From contig CAJQUW010001718.1 of NCBI GenBank assembly GCA_907163375.1, positions 1 to 64,000 of the forward strand: DNA of 64,000 bases, written 5' to 3'. Each line of letters opens with the position of its first letter. The first letter of the stretch is position 1. The notes beneath the pieces were generated by a model. The model was given only the letters and a program-made list of their open reading frames with translations, was not told the origin of the DNA and searched no databases. Position numbers and translations under genes: made by a program. The stretch is from Prostheceraeus crozeri. Taxonomy: Eukaryota; Platyhelminthes; Polycladida; Euryleptidae. Shown here one piece after another: positions 56,892 through 64,000 of the stretch.

Positions 56892-58765
56892 ATGAATCAG
56901 AGAATTAGGATCATTTCGTCTATTCATTTAACTAAAAATTCTCAATACGAGATGATGAAGCGCAATCTTAGGTTGCAAAATCAATTGCGCATTGCCATTT
57001 CTGATCCACGATGTTGCCGTGAAGTACGGAGCCACCAGCATCTAAAGGACATGTGCTTCGATATCGATTATCTCTGGCCTCTCGTCGAATTTTCTGCAAA
57101 ACTTCTTGAGCCAATACGGAATGCGATAAAGGAAGTTGAAGGAAACTTAGTACGAGTTTCTGTTCTCCCCCGACTTTGGCGCTACATCGAACATTGTGTA
57201 GGAAATAGCTTACCAGAGGCAAACTGCCCATTGACCAAAGACGAGGCAGATCTACTCAGAGCGGCTATTCGAGAAAGAAGAGAATTCTCAGTGCGATCAA
57301 CTCAGATGGCAGCCAATCTTCTGGACCCAAGATTCTGCGGGGATGACTTGGACGAAGTTGAACATGCGCAGGCTATCAAGGAAATCGTTAAAATTGCTGA
57401 GATGCTCGGTGTAACTAACGATTTAGTCATGAAGGATTTTACTGCTTTCAAATCTCGAGAGTATAGTAATGAACTTTACTGGTCTATGATTGAAGATGAA
57501 ACGGATCCACTACAATGGTGGAATACTTTTTGTGGCCACAGAGTGTTAGCGCCAGTCGCTAAACATCTTCTCAGTCTTCCAGCATCTGTGGCTTGTGTAG
57601 AGAGATCCAACAAAGAATATGGCATGCAAAAGACGAAAAAAGAAATCGCCTCACAAATGATCGCTCTGCAAAACTTACAAAAGTGAGTTACAATATCAAG
57701 GTGAGGCATTTTGCTAATAAACGTAAAGCTGATCAGAAGCAGCACCAGGCCCTGACAGTTCCCGATCTTATTGAAGTCGGCACTGAACCAGCAATTGTGG
57801 ATGCTGACGATACAGCAAATAAGGAATATGATGAAGAGCAAGTTGTTGAATTTGACCAAGATGTCGGAAGCTGCAGTGAAGAGGATGACAATGACCATGT
57901 GGAAATGGTGGAAGAAACAATTGAAGTTGGTAATTGGGTCTTAGTAGAGTACATGATACAAAATCAACGCAGTCGCCGGGGAGTAGTACGGTTATATTAC
58001 GGCTGCGTTCAATTTATTGAAGGTGACCAAATCACTATTAAATTTCTAAAAAAGGTAAGAGACATATACATGTAAATATATATAGGTATGATAGCTTAGA
58101 TTTAACACACAGTACCTTATCTAGTACAATCTGGACAAACTGGCATTATGAATATCCTACTGGCCATATAAAATTGAATTATTATCGCAATTGATTTGCC
58201 TTTAAATGATTATAATAATTTGAAGGCAAATCAATTCATTTACCATAATTTAATTTAAATTGGCTTACTTTGAATAGCTGTCTTTCATGAATGAACGTAG
58301 TAAACTCAGCTCATATTGTATCCGCATGTAGAATTAAGTACGTACAGACTTAGGAAAAATAACAGTGAATAAAATAGAAGATATTTCAACAAACAATTCT
58401 TTAGGTCTACGAGATTGTTTATTCACTAAATAATATGATCTAATTATATAATAGATAATAGATAAATGTAATAGATAATATTATAAATAATATATAATAT
58501 GATTTTAATGAAATGCTCCCAAAAAGTATGTAATTATTATTCGTATAAATCCCAGAACATTTGTTAAATGTTCATATTATATCGTGTTCTTTGATATTTG
58601 TTTCACTTTCAGATTCTCGTGAGTAGCAATCAATTTCCGGAAGTGGAGGAAATCGACATAGTAAACCGTGCTGTCTGCACACGCGTCAAGGAGCCGGAGC
58701 TGGCCTCTGGCTCTACCAGGAGGAGAACTATCTGTGTATTCTGCGAGTTAGAGCGTGAATCCTAA
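56892..58765 (+). pseudogene. hAT transposase C-terminal half with spliced tail
   Basis: The frame is open from about 56790, with the first methionine at 56892. It carries the helical insertion region (WPLVEFSAKLLEPIRNAIKE), LLDPRF, then the hAT C-terminal dimerisation domain DPLQWWNTFCGHR, LAPVAKHLLSLPASVACVER. In the A run at 57635-57641 the frame changes by one base and continues RNRLTNDRSAKLTKVSYNIK in the 57593-58075 frame. An acidic linker follows, then a compact region EVGNWVLVEYMIQ ... GVVRLYYGCVQF ... ITIKFLKK. AAG|GTAAGA at 58054/58055 and TTTCACTTTCAG at 58612 bound a 558-base intron; exon 2 (58613-58765) joins in frame, reads ILVSSNQFPEVEEIDIV and ends CVFCELERES, stop. The VGNWVLVEY to VKFLKK-type region resembles small SH3/Tudor-like barrels seen in other transposase-related proteins. 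The N-terminal finger and first catalytic part are missing. Confidence 0.85.
58189..58236. repeat. Small hairpin in the hAT intron
   Basis: AATTGATTTGCCTTTAAAT pairs with ATTTGAAGGCAAATCAATT around a short AT loop. It lies in the intron between the two exons of the transposase gene. Confidence 0.75.
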
Positions 58766-59337
58766 TTGAAAAAGGTAGCAAAAAAGACATAACCTCAAGC
58801 ACAGTGAAAGACTTCATATGGTATTGTTTTTCTTTATTGAAGATTTGTAACAGTATAAATTTTGCTATCCAACTTTGTTAGCCTCCAATTGTTAGACTAC
58901 TGATTTTTTTGTTTTAATCAAGAAATAGAGATTTTTGTAATTAGGTGATGTTTTCAAGTATCGGTAGATTATTCAGGCTTATTAATGTCCAAATCAACGT
59001 CAAAATCATAGAATGCCTTGACATCCTTCTCCCTCATATAGGCCCAATATATTCTTCTCTATTTCTTGTCGAGTAAATTTCACGATATATCCGTGTTTGT
59101 TTGATACTCCTAGTTGTGTCTTCTCGTATTTGTTTAATTTAAATTAAGCTTAATTTACCAATCTCTCAAATAAAAATTGCACATATGTTGCTGTACCATA
59201 ATACTTGTTTCATTCAAAATGAGATAACGTATCATTTACCTAATCAACACTATATTGCAAATTTACTTAGGCCTAGATGGAATATTTTTCGTTGACAGGA
59301 AATCTTTTTTTTATTTTTCCATATTTTTCCAATTTTC

Positions 59338-59365
59338 CCGGTAATTTTTCCGGAAAAATTACCGG
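59338..59365. repeat. 28-bp perfect palindrome, right
   Basis: Identical to 56236-56263. One more CCGGTAATTTTT half-site lies at 59388-59399, closer to the end. Confidence 0.95.
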
Positions 59366-59415
59366 AAAAATGTAATTTATATTTTTCCGGTAATTTTTAT
59401 ATCTATACTGACTAC

Positions 59416-60300
59416 TCATAAAGCAGGCGCAGAAGTCCATATTATGTTTATCACAGATAAATAATAATAGCCTTTATTTGTCAAAAAGCATTGATTGTGT
59501 AGACGTACAATAGGCCTATTGCCACAATTGAAATTCATGCAGGTTTTAAATTACGCTAAATGTAGACGAACCACAAGAAATCAAAGAAACACACAAAAAT
59601 TTGGAAGCGTATAGATGAGTTGGCTAAACAGACAGTTTTTGCCTTCATTGGGCGTTTAATAAAATAATTTTCTCATATTTGGAAACAATTCCTACTGCAT
59701 TCACCTCGAGTTCATTTAATAAAATTAAAACTGTGTACACATTTGATAAATGTTGAGTTGCTACTCTACCTAATATACCTACTCTATGGTCCACCCCTTT
59801 TTGATAAAATGACATCACCATTCAGACTAAAAACTGTATGTTGCATGGTGGATACTGGTGGAATGTGATGACAAAGTCGGAGTCCCATGATTATTTAATA
59901 AATACCAAACTTATAACTCCACACTGGTATTGAGTGCACATTTTTAGAAACTGAGTCCTATTGCCGAGAGTCCTTTTGAATTATCTCTTGACGGAAATAG
60001 AGCCCTTCAACTGCGTTGCGCTGTCGATCTATTGGTTATTCTACATCTACCGAAGAAGGCGAAAGGCGAGGAAATACTTTGGTGAAACATCTCATAAGAA
60101 TGAGGCTATTAGTCATATTACATGATGCCACTGGATCTTACTTATTTCGAATTTCATACATTATCAACTTTGCTGTAGAGTCACATTTTAATTCTCTCTG
60201 CTTTTAGATAAGTGCTTTTTACACACTACTGATTTATCTCTGTCAAGTAGAAGTCAAAAGTCTTATTTATGTGACAATTTATTTAAATTTATTCAAACCG
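59416..60300. other. No gene; short dispersed repeat near 59700-59790
   Basis: GAGTTGCTACTCTACCTAAT and its upstream 60 bases match 52960-53060 and the complement of 39895-39990. Otherwise nothing is recognised. Confidence 0.4.
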
Positions 60301-60740
60301 TAGTGAGCTCCAGCCATGGAATAGAGGCAACAGCAGACCTACGAAGAGCCAAGAGAGAAGGCTGTAGGTTGCGGAGATGAGAATGTTGCGATACACTGTG
60401 AGTACAGCAAGAAAGGAAAAAACCAGGGAACGAGGAAGTCAGCAGGAAACTCTAACTGCACAGGCTGCAAGACAAACTGATGAAAAGCCGTCGATGGCTC
60501 GGACATGTGCCACGAAAAGAAAATGGATACTTGGAAAGAGAGTGGAGAGGTTGGAAATAGGAAAATAGAAGACGAGACGACCTAGAGGACGAGTGAGAGA
60601 CTGTTATCAGGAAGACATGAAAGAGATTGGACAGAAGGAGGAGGATGCAATGGATAGAAAGAGATGGAGAAGTCGAATCCGCACCGGCGATCCTTGAAGA
60701 GAAGGAGATGCCCGCGGAGAAGAGAAGAACTAGATGAAGT
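60300..60740 (+). mobile_element. LINE fragment, RT C-terminal tail
   Basis: Reading across frame changes, MRMLRYTVSTARKEKTR, then (another frame) KSRWLGHVPRKEN and finally IERDGEV / RSRIRTGDP-type text follow each other. M-R-MLR ... TR-x-x-x-x-R ... RWLGHV ... R-RIR-GDP is the LINE C-terminal tail also seen at 40105 and 2900. At least three breaks are visible. Confidence 0.65.
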
Positions 60741-60913
60741 TAGCAGCCACATCAGCGGGGATTTTTTATAAAATGATTGTGCAGCAACAAAAACAGTACA
60801 ATAATCCTATTTTTACGATGAAAAATGTACCAGGTGTCAGATTATAGTCACATTTGATCTGCACTCCAAAAATGAAATTCAAATTAAAACAGTTGCCGCT
60901 ATCTCCTTGCTAC

Positions 60914-61175
60914 AGTATATGGAAAGTGAAATTGAACAGTAGTTTGAACCACACCTTAATAATCAACTAATTAACAAAAGAAATATAAAGGCTTTGGAGA
61001 CCGCCACTCCGTGAGCAAGAGACATTTTTCAATAAAAACCGTCGTTAATCAGCACCTTTTTAAATGAATTACGGTCTGACCGGTTGGAGGGAGTGGCCTT
61101 TATACATTTCTTCTATTGATTAGCTGATTAGCGTGGTATGGTTCAAACTGCTTTACAATTTTACTTTCCGTACAG
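60914..61175. mobile_element. Foldback MITE with about 100-base arms
   Basis: GGAAAGTGAAATTGAACAGT, then AGTTTGAACCACACC and AATATAAAGGC on the left return inverted on the right (GCCTTTATACATTTCTTC, GGTATGGTTCAAACTGCTTT, ACTTTCCGTACAGC). The arms differ at about one base in six, so it is an old copy. The target duplication was not fixed. Confidence 0.75.
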
Positions 61176-61179
61176 CAGG

Positions 61180-63549
61180 GCAATCACGGCAGCAATCATT
61201 TTTTAAAAAATCCCTGCTGAGGTTTTTGATAACTTCATCTACTCGTACTGAAGAAGAAGAAGAGGAAGATGAGTGCATTTAAATTATCTTATAAGATCTG
61301 CAGCCGTCAGTGCTGGTTGAGTTTAATTCCAATTCTTCAGGTGGACTAGCCTGCATGCACATGAGCTCTGGTGCATAACCCTATCAGGACCGGGGGTCCG
61401 CCTATCAACTTCTTTATATATCTCCCAAAATAAGTCAGATAAAAGTTCAATTTTTTGTGACTTTTAGTTTGTATGTATGTTGAACTTTCAGTAAACATTT
61501 GGGCAAAATTGACTTACTGAAAGGTCAGTTTTAAAGGTCATTTTTAAAAGTACTTTTAGAAAGTTGATGGTTTTCATTTTGAGTAGCATTGATTATTATT
61601 GATATAATGTTTCTGTATCATATTTACATGATGCTTATGCATGCGCAGTTCAAGATTGTTAACACACATTTTCATCTTATCTTCCAAAATGAGTACATGC
61701 ACATTGTACATGTAATGTAAGCATGTACATGTAAAAGTAAAATGTGAAAATATGAAATTTTGATGTGAATTTTTAGATATGAAACCTACAGAACAATGAA
61801 AAATACGTATCATTATTCTACGATTAATTCCTGCAGGCCCATTTATTGAGCAATTACATAGAAATCAGTTACGTGTGGTGGGTGATGGATCCTCGATGTG
61901 CATTGTCAAATTACGTGCACGTAACCACTGGTAGTACGTGGGTTCAGGTTAGCACACACTCAGCTGTGACAATTCGTACACCTACTGCGCGGAAGGAACA
62001 GTTTGGACTCGCATCGCGACACCATTTTTTCGTGAAAAATATCTTGATAATGGGGATCGCGTGGATCACCGAACTATACAGTTGCATGAAAATCAAATAA
62101 CATGACATCCATTCTACTTGATGTTCATTCTCAAGCTACACAAATATGAATAAGGCAGAAATTATTTAAAAGAAAGGATGGAAAACTAAATGTAGCTAAT
62201 TTGTAGATAGATGTTAGATTCACGCCACCTCGGAATCGTAGTCGACTGGACGTATTGATCGGGATCGTAACTATCGACTGAACGACTCCCATCATTTAAA
62301 GCAATCAATCAGCAGTCGAATATAAGTTTATTTATATGAATTCATTAATGTATGTACATATAGATATACAAACTTTTTTTGGATGACTTGAAAGAGAAGA
62401 ATATAAAAATCTGATGACATAATGACTTTTTACACAAGAATACATGATGATTGGTTGATCTCAAAGACACATCGTGGACGTATACAGCAGTTGGCACAGT
62501 GAGAGTCGATCACGAGAAATTTAGCCTATTGAAATATAATTCTCTAATACACTTACTACTAACCTTGAAGTGGCAGCGAGTAGTAGTAAATTATGCTATT
62601 TCCTTCAAATGGGAATATAAAATTGTCTCAGACCCGAACAACAGCAGGTACATGAAATTTGCTTAAATAGCCAGCTTAGATTGAGCTCGTATAATTATGC
62701 TTCACATTCAAGCGGAGTCTTTAAACAGCATAAAGCCAATTTCTAATGATCGACAAATCTAAGATACTGTTTCTAATCCTTTAGTGTTTGAAGCGATGAT
62801 AATGTCATAAAACTAATACGGAAATGGGTAGAAATACTTGTCGATAGTTTCAATCACATTTTCACTTCAAATTAAAAACAAGTCGAGAATTCTTCAAAGC
62901 AGAGACACTGGACAATTACAGAAATTTTACGAAACAATGTTTATAGACAATAAAACGGTTCCTGTCTAGAAATATACTTTCAAGTCATAAATATAAAAAT
63001 CGAACAAACGACAATCTTTGCAAGTTTGAGAACAGTTGGACGTTAAAATCATTTGTGCAATGAACAAGTTTCTGCTAAATAATACTTTGCGTTTTAAATT
63101 CAAAACAATGCCTACAATGGTAGACAGACAACGTCAGAGACTTGTTCAAATGTTGCATCGTTTACAAACTTGAAATCAAACGCATTAGACCCAAGATATG
63201 AAAGACAATAGTGGGCAGTCATACAGGGAGGAGATGAGATGAGGGATAGGGCAGCTGTGATTGGAACATCAATATTGAAATGCAAATAGAGTGAGAGAAA
63301 TGGTCACAATTATCACCAAACAATTACGCTTCTCAACATGGGAGGTTTATTCACCGGCGGTAATCGGAAATAACTTAATGGAGGGCAGGTCATCTTTCAG
63401 CTCGTTGTAGGAGGAGGGAGAGAGTCACAATCAATGCAATAAAACACTTTGAGAAACACAGATAGGGTGAAGAAGAACTGTTCGCTCCGACTTGGTATAA
63501 CACAGTCTTTACACCAGGATCTGAAAGACGAAAAGAAAAGACTGAGAGT
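61180..63549. other. No recognised feature
   Basis: Short frames only (the longest are about 80 codons). I see no protein motif, RNA gene or element boundary. Confidence 0.35.
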
Positions 63550-64000
63550 TAACTTCTAACCACAGAATTAAATATTTTGTTTATCTGCTTCGGTTTGCTA
63601 GAAGTGTGATTAATATGAAATTGACGGCACATCGAGGAACCTATTAAGTGGACAAAAAGGAATTCCTAATACCTTACAGAGATAGGAAAAATATCGTGCG
63701 TCGCTTGCGGATTAATGTGAGTTCCAGCAAAGTGCTTCGATTGCCTTAATTCCTTCAGATTTGAAGAATTCAGATCATTGCGCACAAGTTTTCCCAAAAA
63801 TGCTGGCCCTTCCGATCATTATTAAAAAAAGTAGCAGGCGCACAAAATTAGTTCACTTGATGATTTCACATCCTCTTCTCGGCATTTCTCACTGTATAGT
63901 GCATACAATCGAATGTTAACCAAGACAGGGATATGTGTTTTGGTGCGTGCGAAGTGATATCACAGCGCGCACGCATCTCTCACTGGCTATGGTGTCCTCT
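63550..64000 (-). mobile_element. Repeat A, copy 3 (cut by the window end)
   Basis: The complement of 12193-12640: shared words include CCACAGAATTAAATATTTTG, TACCTTACAGAGATAGGAAA and AACCAAGACAGGGATATGTG. It runs off the end of the window, so its far terminus is not visible. Confidence 0.85.

Larger units (their letters stand above)
56200..59407 (+). mobile_element. hAT transposon, 3.2 kb, with palindromic subterminal repeats
   Basis: CTGACTAC flanks both ends (56192-56199 and 59408-59415), a perfect 8-bp duplication. The left end is CAAGGATATGAAA and the right, reverse-complemented, TATAGATATAAAA, nine of 13 alike; CAAGG fits hAT. A perfect 28-bp palindrome centred on TTTTTCCGGAAAAA lies 36 bases from the left end and 42 from the right. 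The transposase C-terminal half and a spliced tail exon lie between. The N-terminal half is absent (56264-56788 has no coding), so the copy is internally deleted. Confidence 0.88.

Overview
This window looks like nuclear DNA of a marine invertebrate. It is AT-rich, spliced transposase genes are visible, there are no operons, and words such as TAGGCCTAC recur throughout. That word and the mix of RTE/CR1-like LINEs, Penelope-like, hAT, piggyBac and Harbinger elements remind me of echinoderms or other non-chordate deuterostomes, but the phylum is inference. I find no convincing host gene, no rRNA or true tRNA gene, and no LTR retrovirus-like element. Nearly everything recognisable is a transposable element or repeat.

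Region by region: 0-9 kb holds a minisatellite, a hairpin MITE beside a hAT zinc-finger remnant, an RTE-like LINE fragment, a TA-flanked MITE, a possible element with GAACGTTCG clusters, and a hAT with a perfect 8-bp target duplication. 9-17 kb holds a second hAT type, hammerhead-like motifs, a TIR element (repeat A), the first copy of a CAGGGATGCGGAGTC-ended hAT family carrying a BED-like finger ORF, and the first copy of a composite repeat ending in a GC-rich minisatellite. 17-27 kb holds more of the BED-hAT and composite copies (one interrupted by a hAT, one by a BED-hAT) and LINE remnants. 26-35 kb holds foldback elements, a Penelope-like RT remnant, a hAT with a perfect duplication and a long hairpin. 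35-49 kb holds a hAT with two nested elements, a Harbinger-type MITE, three LINE fragments, a tRNA-like SINE, a partial inverted duplication of the 20-kb BED-hAT locus, a pogo-like element and a 405-bp insertion with an 8-bp duplication.

The two best-preserved elements lie in the last 15 kb. One is a 3.1-kb piggyBac (49418-52541) with TTAA on both sides, 14-bp TIRs and a spliced but broken transposase gene. The other is a 3.2-kb hAT (56200-59407) with an 8-bp duplication, a 28-bp perfect palindrome near each end, a transposase C-terminal half and a spliced tail exon. Between them lies a degenerate copy of a multicopy animal protein family with EEADT, RTVD and FTGCD motifs and a cysteine-rich end.

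The genes do not work together as a pathway. The picture is an arena of nested transposons dominated by hAT: eight termini-defined types, seven copies of one family, and several hAT insertions into older repeats. The most interesting leads are the palindromic subterminal repeats in the hAT and piggyBac, the short BED-like ORF kept by a non-autonomous hAT family, a minisatellite that grew from about one to about eleven units between two copies of the same repeat, and the inverted duplication that stops exactly at a transposon end.
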